Shown here one piece after another: positions 21,737-33,329 of a stretch of 64,000 nt of DNA. The notes under the pieces are model-generated. The model saw nothing but the letters and a program-made list of their open reading frames with translations, made no database searches and was not told where the DNA came from. The stretch spans positions 52,498,365 to 52,562,364 of the forward strand of contig NC_055996.1 in NCBI RefSeq assembly GCF_018446385.1. Direction: 5' to 3'. Position numbers and translations under genes: made by a program. This DNA comes from Zingiber officinale. Lineage: Eukaryota; Streptophyta; Magnoliopsida; Zingiberales; Zingiberaceae. Each line of letters begins with the position of its first letter. Positions within the stretch are counted from its first letter, which is position 1.

Positions 21737-22948
21737 TTAAACTCGGTAAGGCCGCAAGTAGTTAGCACTCCAAGGTCGATCTAACTTTTTCCCCTGATTA
21801 TCCTGCAAATAATAAGCTCCGGACGATAATTTTTTGATAAATTTGTAAGGCCCATCCCACTGCGGTGCTAACTTGGCCACATCTCCCACAGGCTTAATTT
21901 GCTTCCAGACTAGATCTCCTTCCCCAAAGAATCAAGGAATCACTCTTCTGTTATAATTTTGTCTCATTCTTTGTCGATAGGCCTCCAACCGAGCTGTCGT
22001 CCTGTCACGAGTTTCACTAATGAGATCCAGTTCAGCCAACCATCGCTCTGCGTTTCCTTCATCGTATAATGTCCTCCTGACTGATGGCACTCCAATTTCT
22101 ATGGGTACTACCGCTTCGTTGCCATAAACCAGATGGAAAGGTGTCAGACCTGTACTTTCCTGAGGTGTTGTGCGATAAGCTCATAGGATGCTTGACAACT
22201 CCTCCACCCAGTTACCTCCCACATGATCCAGCTTAACCTTCAGACCTCGTACTATTTCTCAATTGACCACCTCGGTATGACCATTGCTTTGTGGGTATGT
22301 CACTAAAGTGAAGGCCTGTGTTATGCCAAACCCCTTGCACCAGGCTTGGATTTTTTGTCCTTGAAATTGCCTTCCGTTATCCGACACCAGCTTGTGCGGA
22401 ATACCGAACCTGCAAAGAATGTTCTTCCATAGAAATTGGATGATGCCGTCTTCTGTGATCCTGGCCAGGGCCTCTGCTTCCACCCACTTAGAGAAATAAT
22501 CCACTACCACCAATAAGAAACGTCTCTGCCCTGGATCCATCGGAAATGGTCCCACAATATCCATGCCCCATTGATCAAAAGGACATGAGACTATAGATGT
22601 TCTCAGTAGAGCTGTCGGTTGATGTGTTAAATTTTGATGCTTTTGGTAGGACAGGCAGGTATTTACCAGCTTGTGAGCACCCCTCTGTAAAGTAGGCCAG
22701 AAATACCCGGCCAGGAGCACCTTGCGAGATAATGTCCGACCACCTACATGACTGCCACAGCATCCCAGATGTATTTCCCGCAAGGCCTGGTCGGCCTCTT
22801 CCATACCCAAACATTTGAGTAAGGGTCTAGAGAAGGACCTTTTGTAGAGCTGCTCCCCGATCATGACATAAGCATGTGCTTGCTTCCTAACCAACCGTGA
22901 TTCTTCTGGGTCAACCGGTAAGATACCCTGCCTAAGATAGTTGATCAT
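21737..22948 (-). pseudogene. Integrase region of Tat-1 pol
   Basis: Inserts the cDNA into the genome. In order: a zinc-binding region (H..H..C..C type; the final Cys is Tyr here, CLSYQ); the catalytic core with D in WGMDIVGPFP, D in VSDNGRQF and E in GHTEVVN; then a C-terminal part (DLVWKQIKPVGD, LAPQWDGPYK, SANYLRPYRV) ending in TAA at 21737-21739. There is no chromodomain. TGA at 22259-22261, just after the catalytic Glu, is one base from an Arg codon (CGA). The replaced zinc ligand and this stop would both disable the enzyme. Confidence 0.9.
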
Positions 22949-23049
22949 GGGTGCCCGCCAATCAATAGTTGCTTCCCTATTATTTTGTAAATCTATCTAA
23001 GCTATAAGGAAGGTTTGTGTTGTTGACCGGTCCAATACCCAAGTGGTTA

Positions 23050-23430
23050 AAGAACTGGTCATCTTTGTAAGCTCATCTGCCTTCTCATTCTCCGCCCTAG
23101 GGATCTTGGTACTGTGACTTCTGCAAATTCCTCTTTCATCTTCTCATAAGCTTCCCGATATACTTGTAACTTATCACAATTTATCATAAAGTTGTCGGCT
23201 ACTTGCTGAGTTACCAGCTGGGAATCTGAATAAATGATTACCCGGGCTGCCCCTACGTGTCGGGCTGCTTGCAGTCCTACCAACAAAGCCTCGTATTCTA
23301 CCTCATTGTTGGTGGCTCAGAAATTCAATCGGACAACCAATTGGAGTATATCCCCTTGGGGAGATATCAATAAGACCCCGACCCCGCTTCCTTGATGAGT
23401 TGTCGATCCATCCACATAGACTTTCCAAGT
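23050..23430 (-). pseudogene. Second, archaeal-type RNase H domain of Tat-1 pol
   Basis: Located between the gypsy RNase H and integrase. It shows VYVDGS (first catalytic Asp), ATNNEVEYEALLVGL (catalytic Glu) and IYSDSQLVTQQV (Asp), the usual order of a type I RNase H. Two RNase H domains in one pol are a mark of the Tat group. One in-frame TGA (near 23315) lies before ATNNEVEY. Confidence 0.85.
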
Positions 23431-23529
23431 TTCTTCAGAGTTGGTCTGATGGATTTCCGGTAAGAAATCTGCCAAGGCTTGTGCCTTAATGGCTGTGCGC
23501 GACTGGTATTGTATGTCATATTCCCCTAA

Positions 23530-23830
23530 CTCCGTCGCCTATTTGATAAACCGACCTGCAACTTCTACATTAGTCAGGGCTCTTCCCATGGTGTTATTGG
23601 TCAGAACTGTGATAGGATGTGCTAAGAAGTAAGGTCTTAACCATCGGGCCATAATGACCAATCCATAAACCAACTTCTCGAGGGTCGTGTATCTAGACTC
23701 GACTCCTTTTAATAGATGACTAAAGAAATACACTGGCAGTTGTACATTATCGTGTTCTTTAACAAGCATCGCCCCTACGGCCTCAGGGGTGGCGGATAAG
23801 TAGACCCATAAGGGTTCTCCAACAACTGGC
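23530..23830 (-). pseudogene. Gypsy-type RNase H of Tat-1 pol
   Basis: Part of the reverse transcriptase C-terminus. The run LPVYFFSHLLKG, ESRYTTLEKLVYGLV and the PYFLAHPITVLTN stretch are typical of the RT-linked RNase H of Ty3 elements. The frame stops at 23539-23541, and the tether to the second RNase H is interrupted. Confidence 0.8.
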
Positions 23831-24798
23831 TTAACTTAAGATGGCAGAGCCTCCAAATACTCCTTCAGCTCCTCAAAAGCTTGGGTACATTCTTCATCCC
23901 ATTGGAACTTGGAGGCCTTCCTGAGCACTTTAAAGAAAGGAGTAGCCCGGTTTGCAGATCTAGAAATGAATCTTGACAGGGTTGTTATTCTGCCGACCAG
24001 CTTCTAGGTTTCCTTCAAATTCTGGGGAGGCTGCATATCATGTAGCGCTTGAACTTTTTCTGAATTAGCTTCTATTCCCCACTCGGTTACCAAGTATCCC
24101 AAGAATTTTCCTCTTTTAGCCCCGAACAAACATTTCAAGGGATTCAGCTTCAGTCCATATTGCCAGAGAGTCCTGCATGTTTCTTCTACATCCTTGATCA
24201 GGTTTATGGCTAATAGAGATTTAATAAGTATATCATCCACATAAACCTCCACGTTGCGCCCGATCTGCTCCCGGAAGATCTTGTCCATCATCCTTTGGTA
24301 CGTGGCTCCTGCGTTCCTAAGACCGAAGGGCATATAACAAAAGGTACCATCAGCCGTAATGAAGCTAACCTTTTCTTGGTCCTCCACTGCTAAAGGTATC
24401 TGATGATACCCCTGGTATGCATCCAGCATGCAGATTCTCTCGCAGCCGACAGTGGAATCCACCATCTGATCGATTCGGGGCAGAGGATAGCAATCCTTGG
24501 GACTAGCTCAGTTGAGATCTCAGAAGTCTATGCATACCCTCCACTTATTGTTGGGCTTCTTTACTAAAACCACTTTAGAGAGCCAGGACGGGAACTGCAC
24601 TTCTCAAACGTGACCTACCTTCCTGAGCTGATCCACCTCGACTCTGATTATTTTGTTCTGGTCGGCCGAGAAATTTCTTTTCTTCTGCTTGACTGGTCGG
24701 GAGTCCGGCAGTATATGTAACTTATATTCCGCTACCTCAGGCTTGACCCCAGGTAACTCCTCTGTGGACCAAGTGAAGACATCCCGGTTACGAATCAA
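23831..24798 (-). pseudogene. Reverse transcriptase of Tat-1 pol
   Basis: Copies element RNA into DNA. It begins with DVFTWSTEELPGV, then the palm motifs MLDAYQGYHQI, MPFGLRNAGATYQRMMD and the catalytic YVDDIL, then FLGYLV. TGA at 24604-24606, 24520-24522 and 24508-24510 each stand where related elements have Arg, one transition from CGA. The domain order and length are otherwise normal. Confidence 0.9.
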
Positions 24799-24864
24799 GC
24801 ATTGGACTAACTCTTCCTTGAGAGGAGAAGGAAGGTCGCTTGCCAGGCGAGTTAGACTTTCCGG

Positions 24865-25727
24865 TCATTCAGCATATAGTTGAACCTCCTCCCAAGGAAT
24901 GAGTTCTTCAGCCATAGGCAGAGGCTCTTCTTGGACAGCATGGACGCCCCCATCTTGCATCATTTGATTTTTCCGAGCCTCCACCCAGACCATGTCAATA
25001 TAGCATCGGTAAGAGACCCTCTGCTCTCCTTTAACTTCCCCGACCTGCTCACCAACAGGAAATTTGATTTTCTGATGGAAGGTCGAAACAGCAGCCCTAA
25101 ATTCATGCAGGGCGGGCCTTCCCAAAATGACATTATAAGAGGAGGGGGAGTCTACTACTGTAAAAGTGCTCCTCCTGGTGCGCACCAATGGCTCGGTGCC
25201 CAAAGATATGACCAACTTAATCTGACCCATTGACTTCACCTCATTGCCTGTAAATCCATATAGAGACGTAGCCACAGGCTATAGCTCAGTGGCATCGATC
25301 TGCATCTCCTCGAATGCAGTTCTGAACAGAATATTGACTGAGCTCCCGGTATCAACGAAAACCCGAGTCACTCGGCTATTGGCGATGATGGCTTTGATGA
25401 TAAGGGCATCGTCATAAGGCAGTTCCAGACCTTCTAGGTCTGCCGGCCCGAAGCTGATAACGGGGCCAAAAGCCTGCTCCTGGCTACATCCAACAGTATG
25501 AACCTCCAAACGACGCACATGTGACTCACGTGCTCTCCCCGAATCTCCATCAGTTGGCCCTCCAGAGATCATGCCAATCTCTCGAACGGCGGCATTGCCT
25601 CTATTCTCGGCTTCTCGCGCTCCATCTGGCTCTTTCCCCCGACCTGGTAGATGAGTACTGGGTCCTGCTAGGTCGGGGCGAGGTTGCCCGGCCTGTCTGG
25701 TCGCGGCTCGTTGTTCTTCCATCATCT
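24865..25727 (-). pseudogene. Aspartic protease region of Tat-1
   Basis: Cuts the Gag-Pol polyprotein. The active-site motif is VFVDTGSSVNIL near 25340. The second half, after TAG at 25279-25281, keeps VILGRPALHEF. The linker before it is rich in Gly, Arg and Glu. The TAG is one transition from CAG. Confidence 0.88.
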
Positions 25728-26939
25728 TAATTACTTGAGGGGCTAGCTCGGGCGGCAGTAAGCCTAACTCTGCAGCCCACTTGGAGTCTCGTGCAAACTG
25801 GAAACAATGATTAGTATCATGAGTACGAGATCAATGATAGGTGCAATACCGATTGTTCCACGGTCCAGGTAGGGGAGCATGCACAGCTGCAACTCGGGGG
25901 GCTGGTCTAACCTCCGGCCCGGGATGGAAGGCAGGTCGGGCTTCCGAGCGCGCGGTAGAGGTTGAGGAGGTGGTTGAGGCACCCTTCTTTCCGGCTTATT
26001 GGTAAAGGGAGGTGGTCTTTCGGCTTTCCTCTGAGCCACCTGTGCTTCTTCTACTTTGATGTAGCAGGCAGCTTTTTCCACCATCTCATCAAAATTTCGA
26101 GCGGGATTTTTAATGAGATCTCTGAAGAATTCTCCTTCTACTAATCCATGAGAGAAGACGCTCATTAGAATTTTCGAAGTGACGGTGGGGACATCTTAGG
26201 CCACTTGGTTGAAGCGGTTGATATAACTTCTTAAGGGCTCGGTCAGCTCTTGCTTAAGAGCGAAAAGACAGTGATCCGTCTTCTGATATTTTTTACTGCT
26301 GGCAAAATGACGCAGGAATGCCGTCTTGAAATCCAAGAAACAGATGATGGATCGTTGAGGTAGCCCGTCAAACCATTTTAACGTCGAGCCAGATAAAGTG
26401 TTCAAGAAAACTCGACACTTGACAGCATCACTGTATTGATGCAGCAGGGCTACATTTTTAAACTTGCGTAAATGCTCTTCCGTGTCTTTACTCCCATCAT
26501 ACTCTCCGATCGACGAGGCCCTGTAGCCCTTAGGCAATTTTTCATTCAAAATCTTGGCCGAGAATGGCACTCTCTCGTCCGGATCTTCCGGGAATATTTC
26601 TGGTATGATGAGAGCCTTCCCTTTCTTCGAATCTCTGGGCAAGGAACTTTCAGCCATGGGGGCTTGAGGTTGTTCTTTCTTAAGGCTGAGGCCCTGGGGC
26701 TCTGGCTGATAATACCCCACGCCAGGCTCGCGATAAGGAACCTGAGGAAACCCCTCGGGTTGTTTTCTCTTAGAGCTTCGATCTGAAACAGGGAGGGGCT
26801 CCTTGGAAGCTTCAGCAGGAGCTTGTCGAGGTCGCGAGACAGTCGCTTGCTTCTCGAAGGTTGCTCGCCTCTTGGCCTCCTTGAAGAGCTCGTATTCTTC
26901 GGTGGTCATGGTGACGTTGATGCGGCCAGACTCCTCCAT
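25728..26939 (-). pseudogene. Gag of Tat-1
   Basis: Structural protein of the particle. It starts at MEESGRINVTMTTEEYELF, about 28 nt downstream of the PBS. The capsid core follows (SIGEYDGSKDTEEHLRKFK, CRVFLNTLSG, WFDGLP, SYINRFNQVA). Near 25850-25800 a degraded zinc knuckle remains (CTYH and HDTNHC). The frame is broken by TAA at 26196-26198, a slip near 25850-25880 and TGA at 25831-25833. Confidence 0.88.
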
Positions 26940-26966
26940 CTTCACGTTGCAGAACAGGTTGTTGTG

Positions 26967-26984
26967 TTCCCACAGACGGTGCCA
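26967..26984 (-). other. Primer binding site of Tat-1
   Basis: The minus strand reads TGGCACCGTCTGTGGGAA, two bases downstream of the 5' LTR end. It resembles PBS regions of plant gypsy elements of this group; the tRNA used is not certain, and an Asp-type tRNA is possible but imperfect. Confidence 0.7.
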
Positions 26985-26986
26985 AA

Positions 26987-29050
26987 TTTTATCCCATCCG
27001 GAAGCTGAGTCGGATGAAGACGAACCTCGATGTACTGGAAGTTGACGGAAAGTCGCCGAGGCGTCTGATCTACCTGGCACCCCCTGGAAAGGTTCGCACG
27101 GGTGGCTGACGAAGGAAGATGACCAGGATGATGACACTGCGGCTCTGCGCACACTCAGACGAGCCCACGAGTCGTTAGAGACCAGAAACCAGGGAAAAAG
27201 TCCCCGGGTCAGGCCCTCCGACACTCAAGTCAAGTACTTTTTCCATAGAAAACACAGAGAAAGGACGAAAAGTAAAGACTAGTGAGAAATGACGAGTGAG
27301 CGTCCCTGCATAAGGGACAAAGCATCCCTTTTTATACTGCAACGGAAGTTTCTGGGTCTGACAGGTGTCAGGAAATGTCGGTTGTCAGGCTTAGTCTGGC
27401 GGTGAATGACATGTGACACCTTCTTATAAGCTGTCGATGGAATCAAAAGGGATAATAAGTCCCAACTGTTCGCATATTCCCTGACACACTGATTATTCTC
27501 TGGCCTTCTCTGACAAGCAGTTGCGGTTCCCTGACTTGTTTGTCCTGTAGTGCCTGAATGTTATTTCTATACTTCGCGATCTGTATTCCAACCTATCTCT
27601 GTATGCTGTTATCCGTGACTTGTCCATTCCGACTTGCATGTCCAGGTCTGTATCCCGACCTGCCTCTGTCCGCTATTCTCCATGGCTTGTCCGTTCCGAC
27701 CTGCCCGACCAGGTTTGTCTCCTGACCTGCTTCTGCTTCTTATCCATGGCTTGTCCGTTCCGACCTGCCCGACCAGGTCTGTCTCCCGACCTGCTTCTTC
27801 TTGTTATCCATGGCTTGTCCGTTCCGACCTGTACGCCCAGGTCTGTCTCTCGACCTGCTTCTACTTGTTATTCATGGCTTGTCCATTCCGACCTGTACGC
27901 CCAGGTCTGTCTCCCGACCTGCTTTTGTTTGTTATCCATGGCTTGTCCGTTCCGACCTGCATGCTCAGGTCTGTATCCCGACCTTCTTCTGCTTGTTATT
28001 CTCCATGGCTTGTACGTCCCGACCTATACACCTGGTATATTTCCCGACCTGCCTCTCTATTGTTATTCTCCATGACTTGTACGTCCCGACCTGTACGCCT
28101 AGGTCTGTATCCCGACTTGCTTTTGCTTGTTATCCATGGCTTGTCCGTTCCGACCTGCACGCCCAAGTCTGTATCCCGACCTGCTTCTGCTTGTTATTCT
28201 CCATGGCTTGTACGTCCCGACATATACGCCCGGTCTGTTTCCCGACCTGCCTCTCTATTGTTATCCATGTCTTGTACGTCCCGACCTGTACGCCCGGTCT
28301 ATTTCCCGACCTGCTTTTGCTTGTTATCCATGGCTTGTCTGTTCCGACCTGCACGCCCAGGTCTGTATCCCGACTTGCTTCTTCTTGTTATTCTCCATGG
28401 CTTGTACGTCCCGACCTGTACGCCCGGTCTGTTTCCTGACCTGCCTCTCTATTGTTATCCATGGCTTGTACGTCCCGACCTGTACGCCCGGTCTGTTTCC
28501 CGACCTGCCTCTCTATTATTACCCATGGCTTGTACGTCCCGACCTGTACGCCTGGTCTGTTTCCCGACCTGCCTCTCTATTATTACCCATGGCTTGTACG
28601 TCCCGACCTGTACGCCCGGTCTGTTTCCCGACCTGCCTCTCTATTTCATCCGAGGCCTTTCCTTCTGCGCCTTTATCTGGCATGTGGGCCCACTCCTCAG
28701 CTATACCTAGCCTGCGGGTCCAGCTCTCAACTGTACTCAGCCTGTGGGTTTAATTCTCAATTGTACCTGGCCCGTGGGCCCAATTCTTGATCGCTATCGA
28801 GGCTGGTTGTCGTCCGACTTGCCTTGTCAGCTGAGACTTGGACCCTGACCACGCAAACCTGACTTCGGACCTCCACGTAAGCTTGACTTCTGACCAGCCA
28901 CGGAAGCTGGATTTCTGGCTCCCCTGACCTACACGTAAGCTTGACTTCTGACCACCTTGACCTCCACGTAAGCCTGACTTCTGACCATTTTGTGGTCTTG
29001 ACTTCTAACCACATCATCTGACTGACCCCACTAACATGCGCCGTATTGAC
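26987..29050 (-). repeat. 5' LTR of Tat-1
   Basis: Pairs with 11201-13151. On the minus strand the promoter TATAAAAAGGG lies at 27336-27326, so transcription should start near 27305, leaving about 320 nt of R-U5 before the PBS. The outer end is worn: the last about 15 bases differ from the other LTR, so the border near 29050 is approximate. Confidence 0.88.
27665..28650. repeat. Tandem array of about 62-bp units in the 5' LTR
   Basis: About 15-16 units of the same family as 11880-12750, but with a different copy number and a different order of subtypes. The array lies in U3, upstream of the LTR TATA box. Confidence 0.9.
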
Positions 29051-29600
29051 GCGTATCGAAGTAATGTGACGGTGAAGGAATTTTAAGATTCTGCCAAGGA
29101 AGACTCATATGCAAAGATGAAATAAGAAACCGGTTTCTTTTCAGTACATTTAATAACTTTCATATACGGTTAATAATTATCTTAGTGTTATGAAGCATTT
29201 CTATGCGTTGTAAAGGGTTTCCAAGTTCTAATGGAGATTAATGTGAAGTTTCATGAATCCTTTATAGATAATCTCAGAAGGATTTTAAGCAACCATAAAC
29301 TATAAGAAGGAACATATCTTACAAACTTAGTTAATATCCTACAAACTAAATTGAATAAGCATATTTAAAGCAAGATGAAGACTCTCACAAGATAATATAT
29401 TTAAGATGCTTGTGATGGAGCTAGGGAGAAAACACTAAACCTCTAGGGAACAAGAAGAACAAATCATCCTACCAAACAAGGCCCTAAGATAGAGATGGTC
29501 CTTCAAGGAGGTTCATCTTTGGAAGAAGAATAAAAATGAAACCCTTCAGACTCTTTAAACGAAAACTTCACTTCGGTAATATTCTACGCTGCCTTTTCAT
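29051..29600. other. Intergenic stretch without recognisable features
   Basis: AT-rich text with short frames only. No element or gene is recognised. Confidence 0.5.
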
Positions 29601-29604
29601 GACT

Positions 29605-29940
29605 TAACTTTTATATATATATATGCGCGACTGTAAGCGACGTGCAGACGTGGCATTGTCAGCTCGATTTTTCTTTAAAAGAAATATTCTATTTATTCTC
29701 TCTTCCCTTTGGCCTTCTTTTCAAAACATCACCGAGTGAAAATTTTCAATTTCTAAAATTCTCTCGCCGCTCTCTCTCTCTCTCTCTCGCCTTCCTTCTT
29801 CATCATCCGTCGGACCTCGCGCTCTTGCCGGGAAAGTAAAGCAAAGGCGCTGCAAGCTACTTGGTTCACTGCTCTCTCTCTCTCTCTCTCTCACTCTTGT
29901 CTCTTTCTTCACTGACAAAGCCACGTCTGACAGCTACTGT
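29605..29940 (+). promoter_or_regulatory. Promoter-like segment with two (CT)n tracts
   Basis: A TATATATATATATG motif near 29611 is followed by pyrimidine-rich DNA with CT microsatellites at 29770-29788 and 29871-29893. TATA plus CT-rich leader is typical of plant promoters, yet no gene follows: the downstream DNA passes into the TAGCAGCTA repeat block. It may be the cut-off 5' end of a gene, or chance. Confidence 0.35.
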
Positions 29941-30084
29941 TGTACTTACCACCTCTCTCCAATCTCGATCGTAAGGATGACGTCTTTAATTCCTTCTATT
30001 TTATACTCAATGGTAATTTGTTTCATTTTAATTTGTTATTCTCCACCGTGATCCGAACATATATTAGAAGGATTAATGCTATAA

Positions 30085-31165
30085 CGTGCAAAGACGACAC
30101 CTGCTACAAACGCCTGCAGCTTGTAGCCACTTGGAAAGGTAGTTGTTACATATTATAGCAGCTACTTCGACAGTTAACTGCTACACCTTGTAGCAGCTAA
30201 CTATCCATGTAGCTGCTATAATGTGTAGCAGCCACTTGCTAAGTCGTTTTTGTAACAGCTATATTTTCTAGCAGATATTACTCCTAAAAATATTTAAGTC
30301 GATGTATATCAACTTGGTAAAAAATTATTTGAAATTATTTTTTCTAATGCAGCTCCTTTTCTTTGTTGCTAAACGTTGCAACAGTAACTTCACAGCTAAC
30401 TATCCATATAGCTACTACAACTTGTAGCAGCTAATTTGGAATGGTGGTCGTAGAAGGAATGAAGGATTTATACTACGACATGCAAGACCGACGCTTGCTA
30501 CAAACGCTTGCAACCACTTGGACATCGAATGCTGCTACAAGTTGTAGCAGCTATTTCGGCAGTAAACTGCTACACCTTGTAGCAGCTAACTATCCATGTA
30601 GCTGCTACAACGTGTAGCAGCCACTTGGTAAGTCATTTTTTTGGTAGCTACATTTTCTAGCAGATATTACCCCTAAAAATATTTTTATAGCTGTATATCA
30701 ACTTGGTAAAAAATTGTTTAAAATTATTTTTTCTGCTACAGCGCCTTTGCTTTGCTGCTACATGTTTTAGCAGCTACTTCGACAAATAACTGTTACACCT
30801 TGTAGCAGCTATATTTTCCGGTAGATATTACCCCTAAAAATATTTAAGTTGATGTATATCAACTTGGTAAAAAATTATTTGAAATTATTTTTGCTGATGC
30901 AGCGCCTTTGCTTTGCTGCTAAATGTTGCAGTAGCTAACTATCTATATAACTACTACAACTTGTAGCAGCTAACTTGGAATGGTGGTCGTAGAAGGAAGG
31001 AAGGATTTATAATACGACATGCAAGGCCGACGCCTACAGCCACTTAGACATCGAATGCTGCAAGTTGTAGTAGCTATTTCGACAATTAACTGCTACACAT
31101 GTAGCTGCTATAATGTGTAGCAGTTATCTTTTTAGTAGCTACATTTTCTAGTAGATATTACTCCT
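30085..31165. repeat. Repeat block rich in TGTAGCAGCTA palindromes
   Basis: Segments recur at about 30320, 30710 and 30865 (AACTTGGTAAAAAATT, then GCAGCGCCTTTGCTTTGCTG). Two blocks at 30195-30227 and 30577-30612 hold arms TGTAGCAGCTA and TAGCTGCTACA (exact in the second block) with a loop of about 12 bp. Intervals are unequal (about 390 and 155 bp), so this is a patchwork of partial copies. No coding capacity. It abuts the truncated Tat fragment at about 31168. Confidence 0.75.
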
Positions 31166-31167
31166 AA

Positions 31168-33309
31168 AAATATTTTTGTTGCGCAGCTCTATTGCTTGAG
31201 ACTCCAAATCCCTTCTATGGTCTATAAGGAGCATATTCTTGGAGTTCAACTCCTAGGTCAGACGATCCATCTCATGTCTATGCATAAGCTTGAAGTCCTC
31301 CAGGGCTGTGGTTTGCTGAATCAGCTCTGATTGTGCCTTCTCCTTCAGGGTTAGCTGCTCTTAGTACTTAGCTTCAGATGACCGATGGAGCGCTTCTAGT
31401 CTCTTTTTGTCATCTCAGAGTCGGTCAATCTCTAGTTGGGCCTCACCGAGTGTTTGTTCCCGGGAGGCATTCACCTTCCTTAAGGTCTCCACCTCTGCCT
31501 TTAGTTGGGACACGACTGAAGAAGGGTCAGAGAGTTGAGACTCTAGGTCAACAACTCGATCCTTTAAGATCTTATTCAATTGATGTATATGCAAGAACGT
31601 CTTATTTAAGCGGAGCGACTGAGCAAACATCTATTCATAAGAACAGAAAGTTAGAATAGGAGGAGGGGAGCCATAAGAGAGAGTGTAAGCTTACCATGGT
31701 GGCAGTTTCAGATGATAGGTCCACCTGGGCAGGCAGTGAGAAAGTATACATCACCTTCATAGTATACTCCCATTGAGTTGCTAGCTGACCCCGTAGTAGG
31801 ATAGAGCGAGTCGAGGCAGTAGGATAGCGATGTAATCCCTACTATGAGGGTAGAGTAGCACGAAAACGAGAATAGTGAGACTGAAATGAGTCGGGAGCGG
31901 TCCCGCTAGGGCCAGGGAGAGTAAGTAGGCCCTGATTGAGTAGAGGGACCAAGTTGGGAAGAGGTAGGTCCAGGTTGAGTAGCGGGGCTAGGTGGAGAGG
32001 AGGCAAGCCCAGGGTGAAGGGAAGGGTCATGTCGAGAGGAAGTGGTCGGTTGAGGTGGAGAAGGTCTGACCAGGGCGTTGGGTATAGATTGCTGCTTCAG
32101 AGCGATCTCTTCTTTAACGATTGGGGCCTTCTCTCAATTAGCTCCTGCCCGGACTTCTGGCGACATGATAGGGTCGCTCTGAAGTAGTGGATTGGGAGCA
32201 AAAGTTGGGGATAGTCGGGACGATGGAGTAGCAGTATGGGCCTCGGATACCAGGCCGGACCCAATGGGTCTGCCTCTTGGCCTATGCGAGAGCGGTTGTC
32301 ATCTGAGTCTGACTCCTCTAATGGTGTTCGGGGTCGACAAGCAGGAGGAATTAGAGGGCAAGAACAGGTTAGACATGCAGGAATAGGAACAAGCTAGACA
32401 TGCAGGGTTGCCTGAGTGACAGGACAAGAAACAGTAGGGGCAGCCGCCCCTAGGGCGGGTGGAGCAGAATACGAAAGACCCCGTCTATCCAAAATTATCT
32501 GTCCTCGGCAGTTTATTTCCAAATCGCTTAGTGGGATAGGCCTGGTCAGGGATGCTCGAGTTAGAGTATTCGCTGCAAGAGAGCACCATAATCAAAATAG
32601 GATGGCAAAGACAAGAGAGGACAGGGTAATCCTTACCTAGAGAATGCAGTAGCTCTGAAGACATACGGCTCAACCTGAACAGAAACAGTACATCTTCCAT
32701 CAGGAGCATGAGCAAGTCAAAGCGTCAACCTGCCAGTTGCGCGAATGCCTCCATAAAGTTAGGGTCCGCCTGAAAATCCCCTTGATATGTCACCGAAGGA
32801 AGAGCTGATCGCCACTAAATAGGCCACTCCACAACGATGGGGAAACGTAGGAAAAAATATTTATCCTTCCATTCTGATTCTAAGGATGGGAGGGGAGCAA
32901 AGAAGGTAGTACGAGTACGAACTTGAAGACGGAAAAGGTCCTCGCTATGGCGACGAGGGGTGAAGAAGTAGTAGAATAGACGGGGAGTCCAAGGGACTTC
33001 ACACACTTCACAAAGGAGAGCGAACCCACACAAGATCCGCATGGAATTGAGAGTAAGTTGACAAAGAGGAATGCGAAAGTAACGACTCACGTCGGGGAAG
33101 AAATGGTGGATAGGGAAATGAAAGTCGACGATAAATTGCTCTTTGAAAAATGTCACATAACCCGCCGAAGGGGAAGAAACCCTATGAACCTCAGAGGGTA
33201 TGATGATATGCATGGCCATGGGGAGTTCATACGTGAAGCGGAGATCATCCAGGTCCACACTGGTGAAGGTCGAGACTCCAGGAGTGTATGCAGGCGCAGG
33301 GGAGTCCAT
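31168..33309 (-). pseudogene. Antisense unit B of Tat-2 (partial)
   Basis: Starts MDSPAPAYTPGVSTF, then VDLDDLRFTYEL, FFKEQFIVDFHFPIHHFF, CQLTLNSMRILCGFALL, KDKYFFLRFPIVVEWPI; this first part (33309-32815) is open and shares the layout of unit B in Tat-1. A Pro/Leu-rich middle follows (about 32700-31700), broken. A 64-nt intron (31694-31631, GTAAGC...AATAG) matches the second intron of B in Tat-1. The next exon begins MFAQSLRLNKTFLHIHQLN, a coiled coil, and is truncated near 31168, so the C-terminal SAP..FLD box is absent. A TATA-like AATAAATA lies near 33416. Confidence 0.7.
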
Positions 33310-33329
33310 GAGAGCTTGCAAACACAAAG

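Larger units (their letters stand above)
11201..29050 (-). mobile_element. Ty3/gypsy LTR retrotransposon, Tat-type, complete but mutated (Tat-1)
   Basis: Two direct repeats of about 2 kb (11201-13151 and 26987-29050) bound 13.8 kb. On the minus strand the order is 5' LTR, PBS, gag, protease, RT, RNase H, second (archaeal-type) RNase H, integrase, then a long stretch with genes on the opposite strand, PPT and 3' LTR. A second RNase H, a long 3' region with additional frames and the absence of a chromodomain point to the Tat group. In the regions I aligned the LTRs differ by roughly 5%, mostly transitions. No clean target-site duplication is seen; the bases before 11201 (GATAT) do not match those after about 29050. 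It is not autonomous today because gag-pol has many stops. Confidence 0.93.

Noticed and set aside
27620..28790. Frame of 358 codons in the 5' LTR of Tat-1
   Set aside because: Same tandem array as in the other LTR; repeated MACPFRPARPGL-like text is a repeat by-product.
29605..30160. Protein-coding gene start after the CT tracts
   Set aside because: Frames of 65-72 codons without domain or splice continuation; the DNA runs into repeats.
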